Origin: Xanthoparmelia taractica
Taxonomy: Eukaryota > Ascomycota > Lecanoromycetes > Lecanorales > Parmeliaceae
DNA: 64,000 nt
Direction: 5' to 3'
Assembly: GCA_033085395.1 (NCBI GenBank)
Contig: JANQBS010000033.1
Location: 62,001 to 126,000 of the forward strand
Program-made: the position numbers and the translations under genes
Notes under the pieces: generated by a model
What the model saw: the letters and a program-made list of their open reading frames with translations, nothing else
What the model was told of the DNA's origin: nothing
Databases searched by the model: none
Shown here: in pieces, positions 1 to 11,700 of the stretch
Position numbering within the stretch: position 1 is the first letter of the stretch
How the letters are laid out: every line of letters starts with the position of its first letter

Positions 1-110
1 AGGACAAGGCTCCTGGTGTCTGAGCCGTAAGATGATGCCACTGATGCCACCCAGTAATACGCATTTGTAGCCACTGACGTTGTCGACTCCAACAGCTTTC
101 TACCTCAACC

Positions 111-1022
111 ATGGCGCTCGGCTCCCTCAACCCTCGCGACGTAGCCGCCATTGACCTAGGGCGCGTGCTCTCTCGTCTCGAGAAAAAGATCCTATCGGCA
201 GATGCAGCAGATTCACCATTACAGCATTCGAGCTATGAGCGCATCAAAACATCTGCCGTAATCTTCCCTCCTTTCTTCCATTTCTCCTTTTTCTCCTCTG
301 CCGGACCGACAACAGAAGCTGATGCTGTAGCAAACCAGAATCTTGAGTACGCCCGCACCCTCCTCCTCCGTCTGGAGCATTCCTCTTCATCTCTCAAACT
401 TCCCTCCCAGAAAGCCTCTGCCCAGTCCTCCCTCTCAGCTCAGCGCGCCCTGATAAAACGACTCACCGACCGACTGCATGAGATAGAAGCCCACGGCGAC
501 GATAATGATCTGCTCTACGGACCCGAGAATGAGGAGGACATATTGGGCGAAGACGCCCCCGCCGCTCCTCCAGCAGTGCAAGAACCGGAGATTGGAAAGC
601 CGGCAACGCCAGCAATAGAGGAACCGACATCGATATTGCGGAATCGGAAACAGCCCAGCAAACCACCAGATACCGCAACATCCACCACCAAAGAGACCAC
701 GCAAGCCGACCTCCTCGCCCACAATGATATCGAATCCAGCAATCTGACCGCCTCCCTGCTCGCCCTCGCCCAGTCCCTCAAAGCCTCATCGACCGCCTTC
801 GCCACCTCCTTGGAAGCCGACACCGAGATGCTCAATCGTGCCACGGAAGGATTGGACAAGAATGCAACAGGCATGGAGGCAGCGGGCAAGCGGATGAATC
901 TGTTGAAGCGGATGAGCGAAGGGAAAGGGTGGTGGGGGCGGATGATGCTCTATGCGTGGATTGGCGGCTTGTGGGTTCTGGCGATATTATTGGTGTTTGT
1001 GGGGCCGAAGTTGAGGTTTTGA
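111..1022 (+). CDS. USE1: USE1-like ER SNARE
   Basis: Predicted Q-SNARE of the Use1 type, which in yeast works with Sec20 and Ufe1 in Golgi-to-ER retrograde fusion at the ER. Seen: an N-terminal helical region, an acidic and proline-rich linker (about residues 140-180 of the unspliced frame), a C-terminal SNARE-like heptad region, then one membrane anchor ending a few residues before the C-terminus (tail-anchor topology). The frame is open throughout, but bases 258-338 look like an 81-nt in-frame intron: GTAATC donor, CTGAT branch-like motif, CCAG acceptor. Removing it deletes a Phe-rich insert and joins KTSA to NLEYARTLLLRL, giving about 276 rather than 303 residues. Family assignment rests on the tail-anchored SNARE layout and the helical N-terminus. 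It stands alone, with the next gene 1.7 kb away on the other strand. Confidence 0.8.
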   Translation: MALGSLNPRDVAAIDLGRVLSRLEKKILSADAADSPLQHSSYERIKTSAVIFPPFFHFSFFSSAGPTTEADAVANQNLEYARTLLLRLEHSSSSLKLPSQKASAQSSLSAQRALIKRLTDRLHEIEAHGDDNDLLYGPENEEDILGEDAPAAPPAVQEPEIGKPATPAIEEPTSILRNRKQPSKPPDTATSTTKETTQADLLAHNDIESSNLTASLLALAQSLKASSTAFATSLEADTEMLNRATEGLDKNATGMEAAGKRMNLLKRMSEGKGWWGRMMLYAWIGGLWVLAILLVFVGPKLRF

Positions 1023-2761
1023 AACCAATCGAGCATGGTGTGTGTATGATGAAGGAAAAGAAAGGGTTCGTTTTGGACTCACATTGAGCTGTGGATCGCC
1101 GCGTTTACAGAAGCTCGCCTCTGTTTTTTCTCGAGTCTCCACGACCTGTCTCATGAAACTCCCAAGCCAATAATCTACAATAATATAGACACCATCAATC
1201 CATCGATCCCTTCCTAGTTCACAATCCTCAAACCCCCTCCCCAACCAACCTCAACTATAACCCCTTCCTCCCTCCCATCCTCCTCTCCCTCCCCCCCTCC
1301 CTTTCTCCCTAATCGACCTCCCCAATGGACCTTATCATCTAGACCTGCATTCTATGCTTAATCGTATCTTGTTCTTTGTATTTGTTTCTATGTATTTTGA
1401 AAGGGTGGGTTTGATATGGAGATCTTGCTGTTTTTGCCGTTTTTGCCGTTTTTGTTATTTTCTCTCTACTTTTTTTACTCTTCTCTCTTCTTGCTCTTCT
1501 TGCTCTTCTTGCTCTTCTCGCTCGCTCTTCTCTTTCTTTTTTCTCTTCTTTTTTCTTTCTCGCTTCTCTCCCCTTTTCTCTTCTTTATACAACTCCCCCT
1601 CTCTAATATCTAAAAACTCGCATCGGTGATATAGAAATACAAGGTACAAAGATAATACCGTCTACGATTCGCGGTCGCGTTGAGATTAGGAGACTTGCCG
1701 GGAGAAAAGGGGTTGAGAGAGAGAGAGAGAATTACCTAAAGGGAGGTTGCTAGAGAAAGAGAAAGAGAAAGAGAAAGAGGAGAGCGAAAACATATTCGAG
1801 AGAAAAATAGAGGAAAGAAAGAAAGAAAGAAGCAGAGGAAACGAACGGGAGGAAATAGAGAGATGATGATAAACATCAAGGAGGAAGAAACAACAAGAAA
1901 GGAGGAAAACCTATTCCTTACTACCTAGGTACAACCATAAGGACCCTCTAATCGCGATCATAATCCCCAATCCCGACAGATCCCGTCTGGCACGCTATGC
2001 CATACTATACCACGAGTACGGTCTTATAGTGTAGAGAGAGAAAGAGGTTGGGGGGGGGGGGGGGGGAAAGGCGTAGTGGAAGCAGAAGCGGGAGCGTAAA
2101 GCAGACCGCACCGCTAAACAAAAAGTCAAGGACCCATCTCCATCCCCATCTCTCTACTCCTCCCCTACCAATCAACATTAACATTTCCCCCCCTCTTCAG
2201 CACTATAAACCCCAGGGAAGTACGGATAGCAATAAACGGGCCAAGAGTCAGACAGAAGTGAGAGATGGGATGATTGGGGGAACAGGGGGAGTAAAGATAT
2301 AAAAGAGGGAGATGGTGGGAGAGAAAGAGGAGGGGAAAGGGGGGGATGGGGGACGTAGTGTTGATAGGGGGTTTGTAGCTTTGTGTTAACAAGTGAGTAA
2401 GTGAGTAAGTGTAGAAGAGGGTGATGCAAAAGAAGGTTCCACGGTAAAGGATGGATTTTTGATCTGTTGGAGACATGGGCTCGATAGTGCACGAAGGAAA
2501 AGAAGGAAAGAACGAAAGAAAGAACGAAAGGAAAGAGCCATTACACCGGACCTAAACAACAGCGGAAAACCCCAATAGAGGCACCTCCTCCCGTATAGAT
2601 GAAGAAATGTATTATATTCCAGGAAAAAAAATCCAAGCCAAATCCGGGTATCAAAACAATCCATCCATCCAACCTTCCTTCTCCACTCCTTTCCCCAACT
2701 CACTCCTTTACCCCTTTCCACAAACCATAGAGAAAACAAAGGGAAACCTCCATTCACCCAC
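1023..2761. other. Gene-free low-complexity spacer
   Basis: No coding gene is supported. The stretch holds a T/C-rich run (about 1430-1600), A/G-rich runs with GA, GAAAGA and GAAA repeats (about 1715-1840), a long G homopolymer near 2050-2066, and more purine-rich DNA to about 2530. The reading frames here are low-complexity (Phe/Leu/Ser or Arg/Glu/Lys) and have no family features. It contains the 3' ends of both flanking convergent genes. Confidence 0.7.
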
Positions 2762-4109
2762 TTACATAACAGTACAGCACTGCTTCCGACACATCCTTAG
2801 CACCTTCGGTAAATACTTCTTCACCTGCGCCTCGAGCTCCGCGTTCGGATCCTGCTGTCCTGCACCCCCTCCGCCTCCACCTCCGCCTCCTCCGCCGTGA
2901 TACTGCCCACTACCACCGCCCTGCTGATAACTCATCTGTGGATACGTGGTTCCCCCGCCCTGATACCCCTCCTGCTGATGCTGATACCCCTGGTGCCCAT
3001 GATGCTGTCCATGCTGTCCACCACCATACCCATACCCCGCCCCAGCCACCCCCCCATAACCCTCCTGATACCCGCCCCCCTGCTGCGCGGTCAAATGCTG
3101 CGGCATGACAGCCGGTCCGCCCTGCAGATTTATAAACATGCGGCCGGCGTTGGCCTCGGTGGCGTACTGGAGGCCGAGCTCCTGGCACAGTTGCTCGACT
3201 TTGGGTTTTATTTTTTGGATGTGGTTGGGGGAGTGGTTGCCTTTGCCTACGATACTGTTGATGGGGGAAGAAGAGGGGTGTTAGCGGTGTGAAAAGCGAG
3301 TGGGGATGGTGGGGGGAAGAGAGGGGAGGTGGGTCTTTGGTTATGGTGATGGGATCTGGGGTTTGGAGTTGGAGTTGGGGTTGGGGTTGGGGCGATATAG
3401 CAGGAAGGAGTCCACTCGATCAATCGATCAAGTCATGAGCCCTTCCCCTTCCCCCCCCCAAAGAAAAGCAAATCAAGAAAAGAGGACGCCAAACTCACAC
3501 ATGCAAACCCGTCTGCCCCGCCCCCCTCGCATACCTGATCCTCTCCTCCAGCACCGCCTCCGCCTCCTCAACAAACAACCCATGCAAATCAACCGTATCC
3601 CCATCAACCCTCCCCACCGCATTATTCTCCCGGAAAATATACTCGGCCGCCTGCCGGTTATACGTATCCATCAACGCACCATGCCTCTTGCCTTCTTCCG
3701 AGAGCTCGTGCGCGGCGGCGCCGTCGCCGCGTTCGTAGGCTTGGTGGGACTGTTTGTGCGATGCCGTTAGTTCGGTTTTGGTGAGGGTTCCATTGATTGG
3801 TGGGGTTAGTTGAGGTAGTGGGTGGAAGGGGGGAGGGAAGGGGTGGCTATGTAGGGAGGGCGAGGTATTCGCGTGGGAAAGAAGGGTAGGAAAAGGGCTC
3901 AGGAACGCACCTTGGCAAGACATGAAGAGCGCTTCCCCGCTTCCTGGCGAGCGAGGCCGCGTAAACGATCATATTCCGCTTCGGTGGAAGAGGACGAAGG
4001 ATGGTGGTTGAAAGCTATACCAGTCAGTGAGCTGGATTTTTAAGTGAAGGGCGCGGGGAACCGTGAACGACGAACCGCTGCCACCCAGCTGGGTCATTGG
4101 GTACGACAT
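2762..4109 (-). CDS. DUF1771-Smr domain protein
   Basis: Smr-domain protein, a family of putative nucleases or RNA-binding proteins; fungal members with an N-terminal DUF1771 are poorly characterised. Exons on the minus strand: about 4076-4109, 3911-4014, 3499-3749 and 2762-3254, totalling 882 nt (293 aa). The first donor is ambiguous (4075 or 4084, both in phase). Seen: a DUF1771-like helical segment rich in Arg, Ala and Glu, then the Smr core with the DLHGLF motif, and across intron 3 the HVIVGKGNHS motif. The C-terminal ~130 residues are low-complexity Gly/Gln/Tyr/His with a run of 11 Gly, followed by a short lysine-rich helix and a Cys-containing tail. The domain call is firm; the cellular role is not known from sequence. 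Confidence 0.85.
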
Positions 4110-5355
4110 GTTGTTGCAACTGTAAAGACTGTGGTTATTGAGATACAAATCATGCTAGATAGGAATTGAAAAGGCACTATTGGTGCATTGATGCGACGAA
4201 GTGTAAGCGGGCGAGGAGGTAGCGAAAGAGTGAAGTATTTCGACGCGTACGGGTCCTTGGCGATCATTATAGATATGAAGGCGCGAGTAAGCTACGATTT
4301 ATAGAGTCATCATGCGAAAAGAACTCTTGATGTGTCGAGAAGGTTTGAATTCGATGAGGTTACAGGAGATTTTTTACAAGAAAGATCTTCTCATATACAG
4401 TTTACAGCAGGCTTAGCATCTCCTCTCACGTGGCCCATTAAGAGGATGTATGGAGCCTCAGTTTCGAGTTCCTTTGCGTTGTCTTAGGTAGGCCTCACGA
4501 AGAGCTATGTAGGGATAATGTTGAAAGGCGGCTCGTTGCATGTAGGCAGCTGCTGATGGGCTCGAGCATTGTGGATGTGAGGTTGAAAACGTGATAGCAC
4601 TATGTGGTAGGACAGACGAAAATTGGTCGCGTATTGAATCAACGGCCTTGGATGTGGGATGGCAGGCTGGAAGACTTAGGGACAACGTTGTAGACTCGTA
4701 TCGTTGCAGGTGCTGGTCACCCGTACGCCGCACGAAGATTGGAGTTGATGAAGGCAGTGGCATGGTTTCAGGAAGACGGGGAGGCGTAAAGCTGAAAAAG
4801 AGGATTCACGTTGAACTCGCACAACCCCAGAGCATCAAGCCTGATCAAGTAAGAACCGAAAAAGGGTACGTGGACTTGACCGATCGCTTCATTTCGATTA
4901 ACGACATACCTGCACCTGCAGCCAGGACACCCTCAACAATTTAAATGGATATTTTTGGGGCCAATCCACCCCCCGAGAGACATACTGCGAGAGGACGAAA
5001 GGAAAAGAACATGTCCTCGCATGTCTTCGCTGACTGGTATCACATTATAATAATCGTACTAGAATTGTTCCGACGCGCCGAACATTTCACCGCGAGCGCC
5101 TGAGGGATTAAAAGGGGTGGGTGATTGTCGAGAGCGACTTGACTTCGAAGACGCGCCGAAAAAGCATGCCGATGGGACGACGAAGGAGGCGTGGTATACA
5201 AAATCTCGAGCATTCGCATGCTTGAGAACGAGGGGGTCGAGGGAGACCCGATGCTTGCTAGCAAGGATTCGACCTTGGGGAGAAATGACCGCCGCTTAGA
5301 AGAAAAGGCCTCCATAAATTTCAGCTATTCGTCCACGTTTTGGGTTGGGTCGGGC
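4110..5355. other. Spacer, no supported gene
   Basis: This is the upstream region of the Smr gene and the 3' side of the G-alpha gene. Short open frames occur on both strands near 4458-4944 and 5040-5315, but they overlap antisense, have no recognisable domains and no convincing splice continuation. I see no RNA gene. Confidence 0.6.
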
Positions 5356-6712
5356 CTATAACAGACCACAATCACGAAGGTTTTCTTGGATAATGATATC
5401 TGTAGCCAATGATCAGCAGCTGACACCAAGGCAGACGCGGTAAAGGACATACCATTGACAGCCGCCATGACGAACCGTATCTGAGTAGTATCGGTCGCGC
5501 AGGTAAAATGGGTATATATCTGCTTCGTCTCGTGCTGATTCAGGGAAACGAATCGGTTCAAGATATAGTCGCATGCCGCAGCGTAATCCGGTCCACCTTC
5601 AGCAATATTAGATCTGTGATGCTCCCGAAGGTTGTCGCCAATTTGGTTCAGCTTGCCTTCATAATCCGGGAAATAATTCTTCATGGGGGACACGGGGAGC
5701 TTCTCCTTGAATCGGTCGATCTTGTTCAAAAATAGGATGATCGAAGTCTTGACAAACCATCTGGAGTTGCAGATAGAGTCAAAGAGTGTCAGAGCTTCTT
5801 GCATTCGGTTGACCGTCTCGTCTTCGAAGAGCAGTTGATCGTACTCGGAGATGGCAACGAGGAAAAGGATGGTCGTGACGTTCTCGAAGCAGTGGATCCA
5901 TTTCTTTCGCTCGGATCGCTGACCTCCGACGTCGAACATGCGGTAGGTAAGCTCGCCGATGATGAAAGTGGTCTCGGTGATACCAGTGGTCTTCACTCGA
6001 GATCGTAGAACATCTTGGTCATTCGGTAGATAGTCAGGCTGGGCAATCCGGCCGATGGAATCGAAGTAACTAAAGTGGCAGAGTAAGCAAACGGAAATTT
6101 CGGGTAGCGGGAATGAGCCAAAGCCTTGTCTGGAGATCCCCTCCAGGCCCAAGCTCCAGATTCCACATCCCCTTCACCTGAAGGCGGAGACTACTCACTA
6201 TCTGGCCGAATCGTTGAGTTGGTATTCTCTTGATCGTTTGAAGCATTCTTGGACGCCAGCGTCTTTCCATAAAGCATCTATGGCACTTCCAACCTCGGGC
6301 GGCAGGCTCTCGCCTTCGATTTGCGCAGGCTGCATGAAGATAGTCTGGACGTGATATTCGGTTCTCTGGTCGTCCAAAGGCAGCTCGAGTGATTCCATAG
6401 CTTCGAGTATGACGCGCATCGATTGGACGGTGTTGCTGTAGATGATCTCTTTAAACGACTCTCGTTCGTCCCGCGAGTAGCTGCCTTCGTGGATGAGTTT
6501 CATCTGTTTCAAGATTGTAGATTTGCCAGACTCTCCGGCACCTGGCATGGAATTAGCCCTCACGAGTAAATCCCTCGAGACCAGCAATCCTGACCAAGAA
6601 GAAGCATTTTGATTTCATTTCGTTGAGACAGCTTGTCGCGCTTCAATTGATTTTCGATCTGCTCATTCCTCTCTTTTCCCTCCTTCTCCTCTGTACTCAT
6701 CCCACAACCCAT
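5356..6712 (-). CDS. fadA: Heterotrimeric G-protein alpha subunit, group I (FadA/GNA-1 type)
   Basis: GTP-binding alpha subunit of a membrane heterotrimeric G protein, controlling growth versus conidiation, cAMP signalling and virulence in related fungi. Exons: 6595-6712, 6199-6541, 5657-6069, 5453-5596 and 5356-5399, summing to 1062 nt = 353 aa, the exact family length. Seen: MGC start (Gly2 myristoylation and Cys3 palmitoylation sites), P-loop GAGESGKST at residues 40-48, switch II DVGGQRSERKKW, NKID guanine motif, CATDTT. The fourth intron (5597-5656) begins GC instead of GT; splicing it is needed to restore the conserved spacing. The last exon gives a C-terminus LRDCGLL, where close homologues that I recall end LRLCGLI; the Cys at -4 is kept. 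Start chosen at 6712 because it gives the acylation motif. The identification as group I is strong. Confidence 0.95.
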
Positions 6713-7719
6713 CTTGGCGGTTGTCGAAGGCTTTCGCAGTTAAAGGGGGACCAGCGAGGGATCTGGGAATTGGCGTTATCTGATTAAGCAGTCAGTCTTG
6801 AGTATGGCTACAAGGATCAGTGATGAAGAATGAGCAACGACGTCATGGATTGATGGATGTAGAGGGGAAAATGTAGTACTATGAGTGATGATGCTTCGAC
6901 CAGCTTAATCCGAGGCTGTGGTACCATGGAACGGCTGCGGCCAAGGCGGTGTGCTGCGGAAGAGCGCAATCAGACGGGCGAGGGAATTCGGGCTCACCGT
7001 AGATATCGGGTCCGTCAGTTCAATCTTGCGCGAGTCAAAAACAGCTCAGGATGGATTATGACCGAGTGAGAAGACGGGCTGATGAAAGCGACACGGAGTT
7101 TGGAAGAGGCCAATGTTTCTTTATTTGGGGGCTGCTGATTTGGCGCTAGCCTTGTAACGAACGGCCCGTTAGCGACTGTTTGAAGAGATGAAAAAAGGTC
7201 GAAGGGAGTGATGTTGTACAATGGCCCCCACCAGGGTGAAAGTAGTTAAGAAACAGTGTGTGCTGTCGTCGAATGAGACAAGGGGATGGATGTTGATTGA
7301 AGTTGGAGGTTCTTTTACGACGAGGAGTTTTGCAAAGGGGAAGAAGGGGAAGCGATCGGCAGTGAAAGTTTAGCTACCTTCATCTAGACCGCCAGAATTT
7401 TAGACTATTATGGCCCGGTCTAACTCGATTGGTAAAATGCTGCTGAGGGGACTTTGTCGCAGGTAAGGCTTAAGGCCAGAAGTACTCTCTGCTGATATTC
7501 ACTTGGAATCAAAGAAGAAGAAGAAGTACAATCACAATTGGATACTTCGTACTTGATATGCGATAATACTTGTTACTCTGTTACTTGAGTATTGTGTTTC
7601 ACCACGTAGTGGGGAAAGATGAACATCGTTATTCATATGATGGGGGCCGAATTGAACAGGCCTTCTGGATTACTACGGCGCAGTCATCAAATTGGCCTTG
7701 TATCATGTCCATCTTGATG

Positions 7720-7752
<33 letters not shown>

Positions 7753-8718
7753 TCTGGATCAAGTACTTCAGTTTCTACCTATGCTTCAGATATTGTTATT
7801 AGTTTGACAAACATGGAACATCTCCCTTCATGCTCGTAGCCCTCGGAGATGGGAATACATGAATTCTACTGGCTACCATAAGTCAAAGACGGAGAATTGT
7901 TCGATGCATCCCCCCGCCCGTCCGTCTCTGAGCCAAAAAGGCGGGAAATGAGAAATCTGTGATGATCAAACGTTTCAAAGTTCTCCAAGGAATCAAGGCT
8001 GCATCAATCTCTTCAAGGATCCTGGCCAAGCAAAATTGCAACCCTAGCAATCAGATGATGATCCACTAGTGTTTGGTATAATACTTGAAAGGAAGACAAC
8101 CCTCATACGAGAATACGAGAGAACTCCTCCGATTCATTATTCTCATTATCCAGTATCAAATATTATTGACATCCAAATATATACACCTTCCCCCTCGTTT
8201 TGCATTGCACATGCAACCCGGAGCATGTGTGACTACGCACCCTACCCCACCCTCAGGGCGCTTACTCACTTGTTCCGCCTGTTCCCCGCCTGGCGGTGAG
8301 CTTGGCTACAGCGGTACAGCCTACAGCCTACCTTTCCGACAGCTGCAAATGTCTGAAAGAGTATCAATCACATAGCTCCACACCTTACGCCTTGTGCTTG
8401 CCGAACTCTTATCTCGAGCCATTGGAATGTAGCCAGTCATGCATCGTCAGGCTCCTTGCCTCGACGTTAGCAACGGACCAAATGCACTTGAGGCTAATCT
8501 TCAGCTGCACCCCTTTAATATTAGAACTTGACGCCTCTCCTTCGCACTTGGTCATGGCGCCCCAACGGTCTTCGGCTAAGTGTACTACTCTGCAGGAATT
8601 GCATCTATACACAGCCACCCTCCTCAACATGATGAATCAAGAGGCTCCCATGTACTTTACTTGGAGCACCAGACCTGTGCTGTGCTTTATGAAAGTTCGA
8701 CGCTTCAATGACTCGCGA
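6713..8718. other. Spacer upstream of G-alpha gene
   Basis: Two kilobases without a supported gene. It contains the presumed promoter and 5' leader of the G-alpha gene and a CAT trinucleotide microsatellite (about 7719-7751) that yields a polyhistidine reading frame. Open frames at 8296-8820 run antisense to the end of the patatin gene and show no domain. Confidence 0.6.
7719..7751. repeat. CAT trinucleotide microsatellite
   Basis: About ten tandem CAT units. The polyhistidine reading frame over it has no other coding support. Confidence 0.85.
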
Positions 8719-11700
8719 CTAAAAGAAACCTCCCTCCCCGCTCCAATCCGCTCTTCCCACCCGAAGAGCGGCACTGGGCAAAGCGTCCAGATCTTGCGCC
8801 TCATTGACTGGACTAGATGAGTGGCCTGACGTTTCTGCTCCGAAAGGCGAACGCTTCGCCCATTGAGGGAGACGGTCATCGTTATAAGCGCCAATCTCGT
8901 ATACAGGGTAACTGTCGAGCTCTGCTGGTGCAGATCTTTGTCTAGACTCTTCAGTCACCTCTGCTTCTAATTCCGAGCGATCTAGCCCCCCCATTTCCAT
9001 CGAGTTATGGCCACTGTTGAGTCGAAAGGCAATGTCCGAGCGATCTAGCCCCAGTGGCACTTCCATCGAGTTATGGCCACTGTTGAGTCGAAAGGCAATG
9101 CTTTGCAGCATGTCCTGGGATGACTGTCCAAGTACATAATCTCGTGCTGCGTACTGCAATATTCTGTCTGGGATCGAGCGCTGTTCGGGTAGATCAGGAG
9201 GGGTCCAATTCTTCCGATGCATTCGCTGACTTGGGGTCCGGCTAGCCCATCGATTAGACTTTATCGTAGCGTTATGTCGAGTCCCTACAGGTGGAGTTAT
9301 GAACGTCAGCCACTGTACAGCAGCAATGACTGGAGCAGTCACTGACTATCTTTTGGGCCTTCGTCTTGCAGAAGAGATCTTGGAAATCGGCTAATTGGAT
9401 ATACATCTCCTGGCCCCATATGAAGTAATATCTCGCTAGAAGCGAGCTTGGTGGAGAGCTGGACATTGACGCTGTTCATCTTGAACTGGCGTTTACTAAT
9501 CATCCGTTCAATAACGTCAGTCGAGACTGAGGCCTGCTTGGCGTGCTGGCCCCGGTGCTCTTCTTGTATCACGAAGTACAGTTCATGACCCGACTGCAGC
9601 TTCGTCCGCAAGAATTTTCCAAGCTCGCTGATTTCCTTACTGTCCTTCAGCAGACGGCAACGTATCTGTCCTGCAGACGGCTCTCAGCATGCACTACCAG
9701 GAGGGATGGTGGAAGGCAAACCTTCTATGTGGACAGAACCCTCTGATGCAAGCTCCACAGCGTGAGATTTTTCAAAATAAAAGCTTGAAGCAATCACACG
9801 CAGCGCTACAGTTTGTATACTATTATCCGTGCTTACTATCTCACGGACTGCCTCTTGCAAATAAGGTAGGCGATCCACTTCATCCAAACGAGGTGGATTC
9901 TCCTTCATTTGTGGGTTGATTCGTACATACCTGCCTCTCTGGCTCAGAGGTGGATTAAGAACATCCATGTAAGAACGCCATGTCTTTTCTGAGTCTAAAG
10001 TTGATGCTATGTGATCAATGGGAATCTTCATTAATGACTTACCATGCGAGAATACGCCCAGGCGAGGGTATAAAGGGGACAAAGCCTTCTCAGCGGATGA
10101 GCGTGAGGCTGGATTATAGGAGGTCCCAACAGAGACTATGATATCCGGAGGTTCGTTCTCCAACTCTGGCCAAATGAGTTTCCGTTCTTTGTCGGCAATC
10201 TGTATTGGATTGTTGTGGTAGATAGCACCATCCGTATACACCTGTTTCGAGGGTCCGTGACAGAAAGGCTTGAAAATCCGAGGTGCTGCCGAGGTAGCTC
10301 TTGCACTACAAACAAGTCAGGATTCTAAATGCTTTACAATTCTATATTTCTCTCACGCTTCCCATATTTTCAACTCCGATGCCAACCTTTCTGGCCGCTG
10401 GAATTGATATGGAACTGTAACATATTAGTGCACGAAGACGCAACAAGAGCATCTGTGAAGCGGTCGCCACTTACGCTTTTCTCCACAAAGGCGATTGTAA
10501 TTGGCTAAAACAACAGCAGAGCCAGACGCTGATGTCGACGTTACCGATACCTTAACGTCAGTCCCGTAGGATGCATGTGGTCGGGATCCCCCAAACAGGT
10601 GTTCATCATCTGAGTAAGCATCGATCAATGCCTCTTCAAGCGGTCGTGTCTTGTACCTTGAGTGATGGTGATTCTCAACAAGCCATCCAACACCAGGGAT
10701 GCCTCCGCCCGAGCGTCGCGTGAAAGCTTGCTTGCACACATCCTCGAACCGGCGAGTACACTCTTCCACAGACCAAATTTTTTGCGACGAGTCCAAGTGC
10801 GATCAAACCTCCTGTGCTGATAAGCCCGTTTGTTAGCCCCCACAGTGGCTCTCTGCCAGCAAATAGTCGCAAGAACATACCTAGTGCCGACTATCAAATC
10901 GAAGAAACATTGGATGTTCAGGCAGCCGCCCAAGGCTTTCTCGACTTGTCTTAATATTTCAAGCTCGACAATGCCTCGAATTCCGCCTCTACTAACATTA
11001 TTAGGAGTTCAACATCCTATCAAAGCGTTTTCTGTAGAGTACATACCCGTCCAGTGTTAAAATACGCAAACCAGCCGCGTCTGGTTTGAGTAAGACCTTC
11101 CAGGACCCGTACCTTGACCGTTTACTTAATAGTTCCATTGGGCAACCCTCTATCTCAACCACATTCCTACCCCGAGGGCGTCCATAAGCCCGAAGGCAAG
11201 ATGTACAGAGGACATGACCACATGAAAGTGCATGTTCCGGAGGCTCAAACAAGCAAGAGAAGCACGTTGTATGGCTGATGAAGGCTTCGGGTCGGCCACG
11301 GGCGGAATGGCAATAAAATTGCACCATCACGTCGATCCTTATGTATTTCTGCCGCAGCCTGGGGTTCAGGCTCGCGCCCTTCCTGGACCCTTGAGCGAAG
11401 CCTTTTTAGTAGAGCATCGAATGTCGAATAGACATCTGCTTGAAATTTATCGCGATACGTCTCAAACGAGAAGCTCGAAACATAACCACCGACAGCCAGG
11501 ACTTTACCACTCTTGAGCTGGTGGCCTTTTGAGCCATGCTAAATACCGGTATTTTCAGACACTATAGGGAGAGAGTTCCTTGAGGCAGGACTTACACCAC
11601 TTCGCACATTCACACATCTGGCGCTCCCACCAGGATGGACGTACTCACAAGCCCAATGGTGATCACAGAAATTCTCCAGTGCATTATCTAAGTGATCAAT

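Noticed and set aside
1354..1649. Open frames rich in Phe/Ser/Cys or Arg/Glu/Lys on both strands
   Set aside because: They follow from T/C and A/G repeats, not from coding selection.
4458..4944. Open frames on both strands near 4.5-4.9 kb
   Set aside because: They overlap antisense, lack any domain, and show no splice continuation.
7570..7839. Reading frame with a run of eleven histidines
   Set aside because: It is only a CAT microsatellite; the rest has no domain, start context or splice signal.
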